This document shows positions 45,901 to 59,593 of a stretch of 64,000 bases of DNA, piece by piece (positions within the stretch are counted from its first letter, which is position 1; every line of letters begins with the position of its first letter). The DNA comes from Cryptomeria japonica. Taxonomy: Eukaryota; Streptophyta; Pinopsida; Cupressales; Cupressaceae. The DNA is taken from contig NC_081413.1 of NCBI RefSeq assembly GCF_030272615.1, positions 608,504,209 to 608,568,208 of the forward strand. Direction: 5' to 3'. The notes under the pieces were generated by a model. It searched no databases. It saw nothing but the letters and a program-made list of their open reading frames with translations, and had not been told where the DNA came from. Made by a program: the position numbers and the translations under genes.

Positions 45901-47865
45901 AACTTTAGGAAGGAGATCTAATGACCAAGCATGATGTTTTTTTAGCTCCACTACTATAGCTACCGATTGGTGAGGAATGGGAAGAGGGTGATGCATGCAT
46001 TAATTACATGTCATTAAATGGAATGAAAGTAGGTAGGTCATTATATGAGCATATGTTTAATGATGAATATGTCCATGTGATATGTAGGTTTCATAGCAAA
46101 GTAGGTAGCTCTTATTTCTCCAAAGATGGAGTTGCTCATTAGTGTTCTACCCACAATGACAATATTGTATACTAAGATAGATCATAAGAATGTTGGCCAA
46201 CTTACATTTGTATTCAATTTAGTAAGATATATTTAAATAACTAGCAAAGTCTCTAGTGTAGACTAGAGCAAGGTAGGTAGATATAACATACCTTTATGAA
46301 GGAGATTAGTAAACTTAAATTCATGATATAGTGTTATAGGAGTGGTTGAGGTTTAGGTCAAGATACTTGTTTATGGCCAAATTGACACATGCAACATAAG
46401 AAAAGTGCAATCACCTCCCTTCTCCTTAAAAAATAGTAAATATGAAGATTCGCTATCTTCCAAGGTCTTTGTCCGAGTCAGGTCACAATTGTGTTCTGCA
46501 AACAAAGTGGTCTATGTGGTTGTTTGTTCAAGGAGCCTGTTGGCGATTTCTTGGTTAAATACCATATTAGATGTTATCCTAAACCTATTCTAACTAGAGA
46601 AAAATAAAGAATGATCAAAAGATTACAAGAATGCAAGAAGATGGTGTGAACACCCTACTTAAATCTTAGTCCATTGCAAACTCAAGAAATTCATTAACCA
46701 TTGCATTAAAGATTGGATTAAACACAATCATTTATACAACTAATGCAAGATTCAAGGGATTTAATAATATTAAGTTGTGACCCATCTCTAATTCCCATAA
46801 TCCACGCAAAAAATAGAAATAAATTTACAAATTTCATTTAAGCGCAAACACATTTCTTAAATAATTAATGAATACAGCTTAAAGTTTAGATGTCATACCA
46901 TTTGAAAGAAGATAAAACTAGAGAAATATAAGTCACATTCAAAATCTATTCCAATTTTATTTCAGATGTACTCTAGTAGCTAAACACATTGGAACTTTTG
47001 ATTTAATTTGTCCAAAGTCACCTTTAGCTAATATGAAATGATGCAAAACTAGAATGGCAAGTAGCCAAATTCCTATTCTCTATTTTTTTTTAATTTCTGA
47101 ATTCTAGTTTCTAAAAACCCCCTCAAACTGAACACCATTTTACATTTTATAGGTCTAGAAGAATAAATTTCCTTCCCCAAAAAGAACATGCAAACTCAAG
47201 TTCTCTTCTGTATGCAAACACTAAAACGACAACATTCTATTTTGGACTTCAACTTTGCTCCAGTTAACCATTCGATCTCCAATTAGAAACCTCCCAAATC
47301 GACTCCAGTTACTTATATTGGAAACTTTTCCTTTTCTAGTCCAACTTCCTATTCTAGATTGAGTTTAATTTCCCATTTTGGCAATACTGTCATTTGCACT
47401 CAATTTGCAGTTTAACTTGCCAAAATTTCTTTTGAACTCTTAAGAACATTTGCAACAATTAATTCTTGAAATTAATTAAAATATTTTGATTTATTTGAAA
47501 TGACTAAATGTGTGATAAACCTTTTTAAACCTTCACAAGTTTAAATAAAACATAGATTTATCTCTATTGTGAATTTTGAAAATAAAATAATGCAAACCAA
47601 AGCTCCTTCCCTAATTAATGGACCATGACTTAAATAATTCAAATAGGGTTTATATTATAATGTAATTGATAAATCAGCTTTGAATTTGTTATTTTTAAAT
47701 AAATAAAAATTTATACTTTGGCACCTTTACTACTTTGGGACTTTTGGAGCATTTAGGGATTATTGCAATGGCAGGATCCTTAATCATTTTGGGACTTTAA
47801 GTCTGACAAGGTTTGTGATCTTGGGAAGATCTCAGACTTTGGGAATTTTGTTCGATAGTCCTTTT

Positions 47866-49186
47866 TGTTGGCAGCAACAATGAAGGAATACTGAGAGGGG
47901 GGGGGGGTGTTGAATCAGTTTTCACTGGATCTACCAATCTTAACCACAAACACAAATGTGATAAGCTGCAGCAACAACAAAGATAAGCAAATAAATAACA
48001 CAACACACAACACCAATATTTTGATTTGGAAAACCCAATTAAGGGAAAAACCATAGTGGGAACCTACCTAGAATGAGATGATACTCTGCAGTAGTATGTG
48101 TAAATATTACAATGGGGAATGCACCAACATTCAGGCACACTATTTAGAGCTTACAACTCAAGATACAATAACTCATAAGGATACAACCCTCAGGGAAGGT
48201 TCACTACCTTACAAGGAAGTCTCATTGACTTACAAAATGTTCAGGCAACAATCCGGAATCAAACGAACTGCAATAACAACATTTGGTAATGCATGATGAT
48301 AGTTTTGGTTAAGCACATTTATCTTCTCTGCAACACCAATCTACAACACACCAAAAGATGAATGCCTTGTTCACACATACATCACTCTTCGATAATGAAG
48401 ACACAACCTTGATACATAAATTACATGACTATACCACCTATTTATACAAATCATCAACCTTTACAACAAGGTCGGCTTACAATTAAAAAATTACATCACA
48501 CGATACAAAGATCGACCATGGGACCAATATAATGGTATACATGATATAACATGGACCTAATTCAAATATCCAAATGCTCATCATCATCGGTAATCACGCC
48601 AAGATCAACCGCAACACGCTACACCACTAGCAAAACCGCATAACATGAAGAACATCATCGTTTCAACAAAATCACCAAGAACTCACACAATGATAAATGC
48701 AGATCATCAAAACAAATAGTACACAATTATTAAACACTATAAATCACATTAGAATAATAGCTATAACAACACCACTTATCAAATCTTCATCGATCAACAT
48801 TTAAACCTCAAGAATACTCAAACAACAACAATTGTCACGAAGAAAGATAACTTGCGGAGCACCAAATCACGAACCATTTGAAATGAAGATACACAAGACC
48901 ATCTCAAACAATCTCCCAAAAACTTTGCTCAAGATCTGATCACACCAGAATATACCAAAGGAAATACCGAACTCTGCAAAGCATTGATCAGAAAAATAAA
49001 CTACAAACCATATCATATGATATGATCAATTAATCTTCCCAGATCACCAAAACCAATACAAAAGAATATAATGATACTAGAAATACTCCATACACCAAAC
49101 CATGATCCTAATAAACCAATATGCAATCACAAGAATATGTTGACATCAATGACAACAACATATCCTAGCATTAACAATGTCTAACA
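47866..49186 (-). repeat. Copia LTR1
   Basis: 1321 bp, plus-strand ends TGTTGGCAGC and ATGTCTAACA. Clearly diverged from LTR2 up to 48801 and identical to it by eye from there to the end. Contains a poly-G run near 47900 and a TATA box (minus GTATAAATAGG, 48437-48447). Confidence 0.9.
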
Positions 49187-49201
49187 ATCTCTGGCTTTGG
49201 C
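49187..49201 (-). promoter_or_regulatory. Polypurine tract of copia unit 1
   Basis: GCCAAAGCCAGAGAT on the minus strand, directly before the 3' LTR. It looks like a decayed form of the purine run usual in copia. A better purine run (GTCAAAGGGGGAGAGA, 49315-49330) lies inside, next to a similar TTTGGCATTG context. Confidence 0.5.
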
Positions 49202-49474
49202 ATTGATGACGACATATGAATGTGAAAAACAATTAATGCAAAGAAAAAACATTTCCGACAAACTCCCCCTAAGATCAAGCTCACCAACAACAGATAAGAC
49301 TATTTTTCACATGCTTCTCTCCCCCTTTGACAACAATGCCAAAGATGCTCAAAACCAAACTTATTCTCCCTCATAAACACACTGACAACTCCAACAGAGT
49401 AGCAACACCAACTCATGAATCCAGACAAAGAGATAAGACTATGAAGTCCACTAGATTGATGCAACTCAATGTAT

Positions 49475-49996
49475 CTAGTTCTCATCAGGAGGGGTAGATA
49501 CCCCTAACTTGTCTCTCAAGTAGACAAATATATATGCAGGAAAAGGCTTAATGAAAATATCAACAATTTGTTCCTTTGTAGGTACATATTCCAACTTCAC
49601 TTCCTCTTCACTGACTTTTTCTCTCGAGAAATGCTACTTGATTGATACATGTTTAGTCTTTGAATGTTGCACTGGGTTATTTGACATATTAATAGCACTG
49701 GAATTATCACAATATATGACAGTAGGCTCGTCATAGATAACTATGATATCCTTCAACATTTGCTTAATCCAAACTACCTGAGTGCAGTTACTAGCAACAA
49801 CAATGTACTCAGCTTCAACAGTAGATAAGGACATTGAATCTTGTTTCTTATTCGCCCAAGAAACCAATTTCTTACCCAAAAAGAAAGCACCACCAGAGGT
49901 ACTCTTCTGGTCATTAACATCACCAGACAAATCAACATCACTGTAAGCACATAACATGAAATCATCATTCCTTAGATACCACAAACCATAATCCAC
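49475..49996 (-). pseudogene. Copia RNase H, unit 1
   Basis: CAYSDVDLSGDVNDQKSTSG (first Asp), STVEAEYIVVAS (Glu), IYCDNSSAINMSNNP (Asp), KTKHVSIK, then a TAG, then HFSREKVSEEEVKLEYVPT. Ends PPDEN and TAG at 49475-49477. The order of motifs is that of copia RNase H. Confidence 0.85.
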
Positions 49997-50023
49997 AGTT
50001 CCTTTTAAGTATCTGAATATCCT

Positions 50024-51200
50024 CTATACAACAGTAACATGACTCTCTTCCAGATTAGCTTGATATCTAGCAGCCATGCACACAATATGCATAATGTCTG
50101 GTCTAGTCTGAGTAAGATATAATAGTCCACCAACCATAGATCTGTACAAAAGTCTGATTAGCCTTTGGAGATTCATCATTTTTAGACAATTTGCAACCAG
50201 ACACCATAGGAGTTCCAACCGGTTTGGAGTCATCTAACCCAAACTTCTTCAGCAATTCCTTCACATATTTAGTTTGAGATATGAAAATATCTTTTCCAAT
50301 CTGTGAAATCTGCAATCCTAAGAAAAATTTCATCTCTCCTATCATAGACATCTCAAATTGTTTTTGCATATCACCGACAAACTTCATGCTCAAGTTATCA
50401 TCTCCTCCAAAGATAATATCATCAACAAATACTTCAACAATCAATATGTTATCATTCTCAATCTTAAAATACAGATTACTATCAACAGTACCTTTATTAA
50501 ATCCTAGTTTTAGCAAATACTTATCCAATCTAGCATACCAGGCTCTAGGGGCTTGTTTCAATCCATAAAGAAGTTTCTTCAGTTTGCATACCACGTCTAT
50601 ATATTCTAATAATGAAAATCCATCAGGTTGCTCAATGCAGACTTCTTCCTCAAGATCACCAATCAAAAAGGCTGACTTGATATCCATCTAATATACCTTG
50701 AAATCTTTATAGGTAGCATATATGAGCAATAGTCTAACAACTTCAAGTCTAGCTACCGAAGAAAAAGTCTCCTCATAATCAATCCCTTCTTTATATGAAT
50801 ATCCTTTGCATACCAGTCTTGCTTTGTTTCTGACAACTTCACCGGCTTCATTCAATTTGTTCCTGAATACCCATTTAGTACCAATTACATTCTTATCTTT
50901 AGGTCTAGGCACAAGTTCCCATGTGTCATTCTTTTCAATTTGATCTAATTCTTCTTCCATAGCTCTTATCCAATTTTCATCTTTGCAAGCTTCAACAACA
51001 TCTTTAGGTTCAATTTTAGATATCAAACATACCTCTTCGGCAACTAACCTTCTTCTAGTCATCACACCTTTATTTTTATCACCAATAATCTGATTTTCAA
51101 ATTGATTCAATCTTACATACCTCAGTGTCTTTTGATTATTCTGACTTTCAGGTTCTCGCACCTCTCCACTGGCAGCAACAATATCCGGATTAACTGTCTC
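50024..51200 (-). pseudogene. pol: Copia reverse transcriptase, unit 1
   Basis: RT begins about WIRAMEEELDQIEKNDTWEL, with GTKWVFRNKLNEAGEVVRNK and KGIDYEETFSS-like blocks. In-frame TAG at 50688-50690 (VY-stop-MDIKSAFL) replaces the Gln usual in copia. KLLYGLKQAPRAWYARLD and the catalytic VFVDDIIFGG follow. A frameshift near 50150 moves the end (MVGGLLYLTQTRPDIMH) to another frame, with a further TAG near 50021. Confidence 0.87.
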
Positions 51201-52250
51201 TACCAGATCATTCTGCTTCAATTCTTTAGTATGAATACGTGTTAAAATAATATGTTGACCATCATCATATTTGCATGCTCTGATTTCTTTTCCATAGTTC
51301 TCATCAATCTTCACATTTGCACTTTTCACTATCTTTCTTAGTCTCTTATTGTAGCACCGATAGGATTTTCTCTTTGTTGAATATCCCAAGAAAATTCCTT
51401 CATCACTTCTTGCATCAAACTTTCCTATATCCGCATCTCTCTCGATATAACACTTGCTGCCAAAAAAATTGAAATATCTCACAATAGGAACATGGCCAAA
51501 CCATAGCTCATAAGGAGTCTTACTTATATCATCTTTTTTATGAACTTGGTTGAATGTGTAAACAACAATGCTAACAAATTCTCTCCAATAGATCTTCAGA
51601 ACATTCCCTTCAATCAACATAGTTCTTGCAGCATCGAATACAGTCATGTTCTTCCTTTCAACAACTCCATTTTACTGTGGGGTTCTAGGAGAAGATAATT
51701 GTCTTCTAATCTCATTCTTTTCACATAATGAGTCAAACTCGCCGGAACAAAATTTTCCTCCTCTGTCAGATATCAGGCATTTCACCTTCAATCCTGTCTC
51801 AGTCTTAACCTTTACTTTGAATATGTTGAATTTATCTAACGCTTCTGATTTCTTCTTAAAAAAGACAACCCACATCATTCTGGAATAATCATCAATTAGC
51901 AAGATAAAATATCTGTCACCCTGCACACTTCTAACATTTGTAGGTCCACATAGGTCAGGATGCACAAGATCTAGCAATCCATCAGATGTATATTGCTTAC
52001 TCTTGAAATAAATTCTTGTTTGCTTACCCATTTGACATTCCTTACATACCGGATTAGCAGGCTTAACAATTTTAGGCAAATCTCTAATAACTTGAGTAGA
52101 ACTGATCTTAATCATTGAATCAAAATTAACATGACATATTCTCCTATGCCACAAACAACTCTCATCAATCTGAGCAATCAAACAGCTTTTCTCACCAACA
52201 TTCAAATGAAACATATTACCTTCAGTCTTAGTTCCTGATGCAATCTGATA
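51201..52250 (-). pseudogene. Copia integrase, unit 1
   Basis: HHCC part LWHRRICHVNF ... CKECQMGK; core DLCGPTNVRSVQG with Asp, LISDRGGKF with Asp, NGVVERKNMTVFDAARTML with Glu, so the triad is complete. A TAA at 51672-51674 stands where the family has the second Gln of PQQNGV. Downstream KTPYELWFGHVP and a linker continue open into the RT frame. Confidence 0.85.
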
Positions 52251-52348
52251 CGAGAGGCATTTAGGATCTTACATTTTCCATTCTTGAATTGCAAATCATA
52301 ACCTTTGTCAACCATCTATCCAACACTTTAAAGATTATGCTTCAAACC

Positions 52349-53669
52349 TTACAAGACATCATCAGTGTTATGCTTACCATCGAAGGAAATAGAAACTCCA
52401 CCATAGATCACACAGGCTTTGTCATCTCCAAATCTTACTATTCCACCAACATATCTTTCCATATTCACAAATTTGCTTTTATCACTGGTCATATGATGTG
52501 AACAACCACTGTCAATAAACCATTCATCTTTCTCTTCAACTTTAGCAGCTAAATCTTTCTCCTTAATAGTGCAGCTTATGGAATCAACATGTACCGGTCC
52601 ATCTTCTTTAATAGCAATAAACACAACTTCATCTCCTTCTGATTCTTCATCCGTAACACCTTCATCAACAACATAATAACAGTTCTTCTGATGCTTATAC
52701 TTCTGGTTAGGCTCATAAGGCTTATCATACTTTTCATGCTTCTCATATCTATCATTCCTATCATGCTTATCAAATTTATTATGCCTATCATATTTAGACA
52801 TTCTCTTCAGGCATCTAGAAGCAAAATGTCCTATCTTATTGCAAGAGAAACATTTCAAAGACAATTTTCCATCATACTTACTAGCTCCCTTAGGCAATCT
52901 CTAGGCAATTAATGCTTCAAGCTCTTCCAATTCCCTTTCTTGCTCTTCCGTCTCTCTTCTCTCTCTTTCATATCTGGATACTCTGCATTCTTCAGGGTCA
53001 TACTTCTTCTTTCCGGATACAGATTCTCTAAATGCTATCTCAAACTTTCCATTTGATTCACCAAATTCACTCAGTTCAAATGCAACAATCTTTCCAACCA
53101 GCACGTCTCTTGTCACATTAGTCACACTCCAGATCTCATCAATAGCAACTACCATATGTTTGTAAGGAGACAATGATATTAGCACCTTAGCAACAATTTC
53201 ATCTTCTTCAAGGGTTCCACCAACACATCTGATATCTAGGATAAGTTCATTCACCTTAGCCATAAAGGAATTTATGTTCTCATCTTCTCCCACCCTAACA
53301 TCTCATACTTCCCTTTCAAACTCTGCAACTCTGCAACTTAGCAACTTTGACTTGTTTATCTCCTTCATACAAGGTTTCAAGTTTCTCAAAGATCTCATGT
53401 ACAGTTTGAAGTTCTATTACATTAGTCATCTTTGAATCCGTCAGGGCACTCAACAATGCTTCCTTCGCTTTAATGTTATTTTCAACTTCTTTAATCTCAT
53501 CAGGAGTAACCGGTCCATTTGGGGGAAATGAATAGGCATTCTTAGTAATCTTCCAGTAATCTTCTCCAAGACATCTCAAGTGCACCTCCATCTAGTTCTT
53601 CCATATAGCATAGTTACTTCCATCAAATCTCAGACTCTCCTTCTTAAAGATAACACTTCTAGTCGCCAT
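52349..53669 (-). pseudogene. gag: Copia gag and protease, unit 1
   Basis: ATG at 53667-53669 opens MATRSVIFKKESLRFDGSN; a TAG at 53592-53594 follows after 25 codons. The gag body continues (MEVHLRCLGEDYWKI) to 53316, where an 8-bp tandem duplication AACTCTGC (53319-53334, plus strand) shifts the frame. The next frame (MGEDENINSFMAKVNELILD) has a TAG at 52901-52903 just before the zinc knuckle CFSCNKIGHFASRC. The protease WFIDSGCSHHMTSDKSKF follows, with the catalytic DSG. Several stops and a frame change lie between protease and integrase. Confidence 0.85.
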
Positions 53670-53711
53670 CCTGGATCACCTCAAGTGATTAAGCTTCTTC
53701 CGGAGGATCTA

Positions 53712-53723
53712 GCTCTGATACCA
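53712..53723 (-). promoter_or_regulatory. Copia primer-binding site, unit 1
   Basis: TGGTATCAGAGC on the minus strand, complementary to the 3' end of initiator tRNA-Met as is standard for plant copia. Two bases from LTR2. Confidence 0.9.
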
Positions 53724-53725
53724 AT

Positions 53726-55054
53726 TGTTGGCAACTATAATGAAGGAAAAATAAGAGGGAGGGGGGTGAATCAGTTTTCACTGGATCTACCAATCTTAAC
53801 CACAAACACAAATCTCATAAGCTGCAACAACAACAAAGATAAGCAGATAAATAACACAACACACAACACCAAAATTTTGACGGGGGAAACCCAGTTAAGG
53901 GAAAAACCAGGGTGGAAACCTACCTACAATGAGATGATACTCTACAGTAGTATGTTTAATTATTATAATGGGGAATGCACTAGCATTCAGACACACTTCT
54001 TAGAGCTTACAACTCAAGATACAATATCCTGGAAGGCTACAACCCTCAAGGAAGGTTCGCTACCTTACAAGGAAGTCTCACTGACTTACAAAATGTTTAG
54101 ACAACAATCCAGAATCAAATGAACTGCAATAACAACATTTGGTAATTCCTGATGACAGTTCCGATTAAGCACCTTTGTCTGCTTTGCAACACCAACCTGC
54201 ACCACACCGAAAGATGAATCCCTTGTTCGCACATACATAACTCTCTTATAATGTAGACACAACCTTGATACATAAATTACATGACTATACCACCTATTTA
54301 TACAAATCATCAACCTTGACAACAAGGTTGACTAAACCCTCAACTTACAATTACAAAATTACATCACACGATACAAAGATTGACCACAAGACCAATATAA
54401 TGATATACATGATATAACATGGACCTAATTCAAATATCCAAATGCTCATCACCATCGGTAATCATGCCAAGATCAATCGCAACATGCTACATCACCAACA
54501 AAACCACATAACACGAAGAACATCACCGATTCAACAAAATCACCAAGAAATCACACAAATATCAATGTGGATCATTAAAACAAATAGGATACAATTAGGA
54601 AACACCAGCAAGCACATTAGAATAATAGCTGTAACAACACCACGTATCAAATATTCATCAATCAACATCTAAACCTCAAGAATACTCAAACAACAACAAT
54701 TGTCACGAAGAAAGATAACTTGCGGAGCACCAAATCACGAACCATTTGAAATGAAGATACACAAGACCATCTCAAACAATCTCCCAAAAACTTTGCTCAA
54801 GATCTGATCACACCAGAATATACCAAAGGAAATACCGAACTCTGCAAAGCATTGATCAGAAAAATAAACTACAAACCATATCATATGATATGATCAATTA
54901 ATCTTCCCAGATCACCAAAACCAATACAAAAGAATATAATGATACTAGAAATACTCCATACACCAAACCATGATCCTAATAAACCAATATGCAATCACAA
55001 GAATATGTTGACATCAATGACAACAACATATCCTAGCATTAACAATGTCTAACA
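53726..55054 (-). repeat. Copia LTR2, chimeric
   Basis: 1329 bp shared by both units: 5' LTR of unit 1 and 3' LTR of unit 2. Up to 54669 it equals LTR3 at the 5868-bp offset; from 54697 on it equals LTR1. The switch lies in 54670-54696, where all three LTRs agree. TATA box at 54293-54303 (minus). Confidence 0.9.
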
Positions 55055-55069
55055 ATCTCTGGCTTTGGC
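55055..55069 (-). promoter_or_regulatory. Polypurine tract of copia unit 2
   Basis: Same sequence as unit 1 (GCCAAAGCCAGAGAT). Confidence 0.5.
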
Positions 55070-55342
55070 ATTGATGACGACATATGAATGTGAAAAACAA
55101 TTAATGCAAAGAAAAAACATTTCCGACAAACTCCCCCTAAGATCAAGCTCACCAACAACAGATAAGACTATTTTTCACATGCTTCTCTCCCCCTTTGACA
55201 ACAATGCCAAAGATGCTCAAAACCAAACTTATTCTCCCTCATAAACACACTGACAACTCCAACAGAGTAGCAACACCAACTCATGAATCCAGACAAAGAG
55301 ATAAGACTATGAAGTCCACTAGATTGATGCAACTCAATGTAT

Positions 55343-55864
55343 CTAGTTCTCATCAGGAGGGGTAGATACCCCTAACTTGTCTCTCAAGTAGACAAATATA
55401 TATGCAGGAAAAGGCTTAATGAAAATATCAACAATTTGTTCCTTTGTAGGTACATATTCCAACTTCACTTCCTCTTCACTGACTTTTTCTCTCGAGAAAT
55501 GCTACTTGATTGATACATGTTTAGTCTTTGAATGTTGCACTGGGTTATTTGACATATTAATAGCACTGGAATTATCACAATATATGACAGTAGGCTCGTC
55601 ATAGATAACTATGATATCCTTCAACATTTGCTTAATCCAAACTACCTGAGTGCAGTTACTAGCAACAACAATGTACTCAGCTTCAACAGTAGATAAGGAC
55701 ATTGAATCTTGTTTCTTATTCGCCCAAGAAACCAATTTCTTACCCAAAAAGAAAGCACCACCAGAGGTACTCTTCTGGTCATTAACATCACCAGACAAAT
55801 CAACATCACTGTAAGCACATAACATGAAATCATCATTCCTTAGATACCACAAACCATAATCCAC
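55343..55864 (-). pseudogene. Copia RNase H, unit 2
   Basis: Identical to unit 1, including the TAG after KTKHVSIK. Confidence 0.85.
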
Positions 55865-55891
55865 AGTTCCTTTTAAGTATCTGAATATCCT

Positions 55892-57068
55892 CTATACAAC
55901 AGTAACATGACTCTCTTCCAGATTAGCTTGATATCTAGCAGCCATGCACACAATATGCATAATGTCTGGTCTAGTCTGAGTAAGATATAATAGTCCACCA
56001 ACCATAGATCTGTACAAAAGTCTGATTAGCCTTTGGAGATTCATCATTTTTAGACAATTTGCAACCAGACACCATAGGAGTTCCAACCGGTTTGGAGTCA
56101 TCTAACCCAAACTTCTTCAGCAATTCCTTCACATATTTAGTTTGAGATATGAAAATATCTTTTCCAATCTGTGAAATCTGCAATCCTAAGAAAAATTTCA
56201 TCTCTCCTATCATAGACATCTCAAATTGTTTTTGCATATCACCGACAAACTTCATGCTCAAGTTATCATCTCCTCCAAAGATAATATCATCAACAAATAC
56301 TTCAACAATCAATATGTTATCATTCTCAATCTTAAAATACAGATTACTATCAACAGTACCTTTATTAAATCCTAGTTTTAGCAAATACTTATCCAATCTA
56401 GCATACCAGGCTCTAGGGGCTTGTTTCAATCCATAAAGAAGTTTCTTCAGTTTGCATACCACGTCTATATATTCTAATAATGAAAATCCATCAGGTTGCT
56501 CAATGCAGACTTCTTCCTCAAGATCACCAATCAAAAAGGCTGACTTGATATCCATCTAATATACCTTGAAATCTTTATAGGTAGCATATATGAGCAATAG
56601 TCTAACAACTTCAAGTCTAGCTACCGAAGAAAAAGTCTCCTCATAATCAATCCCTTCTTTATATGAATATCCTTTGCATACCAGTCTTGCTTTGTTTCTG
56701 ACAACTTCACCGGCTTCATTCAATTTGTTCCTGAATACCCATTTAGTACCAATTACATTCTTATCTTTAGGTCTAGGCACAAGTTCCCATGTGTCATTCT
56801 TTTCAATTTGATCTAATTCTTCTTCCATAGCTCTTATCCAATTTTCATCTTTGCAAGCTTCAACAACATCTTTAGGTTCAATTTTAGATATCAAACATAC
56901 CTCTTCGGCAACTAACCTTCTTCTAGTCATCACACCTTTATTTTTATCACCAATAATCTGATTTTCAAATTGATTCAATCTTACATACCTCAGTGTCTTT
57001 TGATTATTCTGACTTTCAGGTTCTCGCACCTCTCCACTGGCAGCAACAATATCCGGATTAACTGTCTC
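55892..57068 (-). pseudogene. pol: Copia reverse transcriptase, unit 2
   Basis: Identical to unit 1: same TAG at 56556-56558 and same frameshift near 56018. VFVDDIIFGG retained. Confidence 0.87.
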
Positions 57069-58118
57069 TACCAGATCATTCTGCTTCAATTCTTTAGTAT
57101 GAATACGTGTTAAAATAATATGTTGACCATCATCATATTTGCATGCTCTGATTTCTTTTCCATAGTTCTCATCAATCTTCACATTTGCACTTTTCACTAT
57201 CTTTCTTAGTCTCTTATTGTAGCACCGATAGGATTTTCTCTTTGTTGAATATCCCAAGAAAATTCCTTCATCACTTCTTGCATCAAACTTTCCTATATCC
57301 GCATCTCTCTCGATATAACACTTGCTGCCAAAAAAATTGAAATATCTCACAATAGGAACATGGCCAAACCATAGCTCATAAGGAGTCTTACTTATATCAT
57401 CTTTTTTATGAACTTGGTTGAATGTGTAAACAACAATGCTAACAAATTCTCTCCAATAGATCTTCAGAACATTCCCTTCAATCAACATAGTTCTTGCAGC
57501 ATCGAATACAGTCATGTTCTTCCTTTCAACAACTCCATTTTACTGTGGGGTTCTAGGAGAAGATAATTGTCTTCTAATCTCATTCTTTTCACATAATGAG
57601 TCAAACTCGCCGGAACAAAATTTTCCTCCTCTGTCAGATATCAGGCATTTCACCTTCAATCCTGTCTCAGTCTTAACCTTTACTTTGAATATGTTGAATT
57701 TATCTAACGCTTCTGATTTCTTCTTAAAAAAGACAACCCACATCATTCTGGAATAATCATCAATTAGCAAGATAAAATATCTGTCACCCTGCACACTTCT
57801 AACATTTGTAGGTCCACATAGGTCAGGATGCACAAGATCTAGCAATCCATCAGATGTATATTGCTTACTCTTGAAATAAATTCTTGTTTGCTTACCCATT
57901 TGACATTCCTTACATACCGGATTAGCAGGCTTAACAATTTTAGGCAAATCTCTAATAACTTGAGTAGAACTGATCTTAATCATTGAATCAAAATTAACAT
58001 GACATATTCTCCTATGCCACAAACAACTCTCATCAATCTGAGCAATCAAACAGCTTTTCTCACCAACATTCAAATGAAACATATTACCTTCAGTCTTAGT
58101 TCCTGATGCAATCTGATA
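57069..58118 (-). pseudogene. Copia integrase, unit 2
   Basis: Identical to unit 1, with TAA at 57540-57542 before NGVVERKN. Confidence 0.85.
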
Positions 58119-58216
58119 CGAGAGGCATTTAGGATCTTACATTTTCCATTCTTGAATTGCAAATCATAACCTTTGTCAACCATCTATCCAACACTTTAAA
58201 GATTATGCTTCAAACC

Positions 58217-59537
58217 TTACAAGACATCATCAGTGTTATGCTTACCATCGAAGGAAATAGAAACTCCACCATAGATCACACAGGCTTTGTCATCTCCAAA
58301 TCTTACTATTCCACCAACATATCTTTCCATATTCACAAATTTGCTTTTATCACTGGTCATATGATGTGAACAACCACTGTCAATAAACCATTCATCTTTC
58401 TCTTCAACTTTAGCAGCTAAATCTTTCTCCTTAATAGTGCAGCTTATGGAATCAACATGTACCGGTCCATCTTCTTTAATAGCAATAAACACAACTTCAT
58501 CTCCTTCTGATTCTTCATCCGTAACACCTTCATCAACAACATAATAACAGTTCTTCTGATGCTTATACTTCTGGTTAGGCTCATAAGGCTTATCATACTT
58601 TTCATGCTTCTCATATCTATCATTCCTATCATGCTTATCAAATTTATTATGCCTATCATATTTAGACATTCTCTTCAGGCATCTAGAAGCAAAATGTCCT
58701 ATCTTATTGCAAGAGAAACATTTCAAAGACAATTTTCCATCATACTTACTAGCTCCCTTAGGCAATCTCTAGGCAATTAATGCTTCAAGCTCTTCCAATT
58801 CCCTTTCTTGCTCTTCCGTCTCTCTTCTCTCTCTTTCATATCTGGATACTCTGCATTCTTCAGGGTCATACTTCTTCTTTCCGGATACAGATTCTCTAAA
58901 TGCTATCTCAAACTTTCCATTTGATTCACCAAATTCACTCAGTTCAAATGCAACAATCTTTCCAACCAGCACGTCTCTTGTCACATTAGTCACACTCCAG
59001 ATCTCATCAATAGCAACTACCATATGTTTGTAAGGAGACAATGATATTAGCACCTTAGCAACAATTTCATCTTCTTCAAGGGTTCCACCAACACATCTGA
59101 TATCTAGGATAAGTTCATTCACCTTAGCCATAAAGGAATTTATGTTCTCATCTTCTCCCACCCTAACATCTCATACTTCCCTTTCAAACTCTGCAACTCT
59201 GCAACTTAGCAACTTTGACTTGTTTATCTCCTTCATACAAGGTTTCAAGTTTCTCAAAGATCTCATGTACAGTTTGAAGTTCTATTACATTAGTCATCTT
59301 TGAATCCGTCAGGGCACTCAACAATGCTTCCTTCGCTTTAATGTTATTTTCAACTTCTTTAATCTCATCAGGAGTAACCGGTCCATTTGGGGGAAATGAA
59401 TAGGCATTCTTAGTAATCTTCCAGTAATCTTCTCCAAGACATCTCAAGTGCACCTCCATCTAGTTCTTCCATATAGCATAGTTACTTCCATCAAATCTCA
59501 GACTCTCCTTCTTAAAGATAACACTTCTAGTCGCCAT
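58217..59537 (-). pseudogene. gag: Copia gag and protease, unit 2
   Basis: Identical to unit 1, including TAGs at 59460-59462 and 58769-58771 and the 8-bp duplication at 59187-59202. Confidence 0.85.
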
Positions 59538-59579
59538 CCTGGATCACCTCAAGTGATTAAGCTTCTTCCGGAGGATCTA

Positions 59580-59591
59580 GCTCTGATACCA
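59580..59591 (-). promoter_or_regulatory. Copia primer-binding site, unit 2
   Basis: TGGTATCAGAGC on the minus strand, two bases from LTR3. Confidence 0.9.
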
Positions 59592-59593
59592 AT

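Larger units (their letters stand above)
43629..47865. other. AT-rich spacer with relics
   Basis: Apart from the 82-bp duplication and the mobile-domain relic listed separately, I see no gene. 46200-47860 has only short ORFs without recognisable content. Confidence 0.5.

Noticed and set aside
53580-54122. 180-codon plus-strand ORF, repeated at 59448-59990
   Set aside because: Runs antisense across gag start, primer site and LTR end; duplicated only because the copia unit is.
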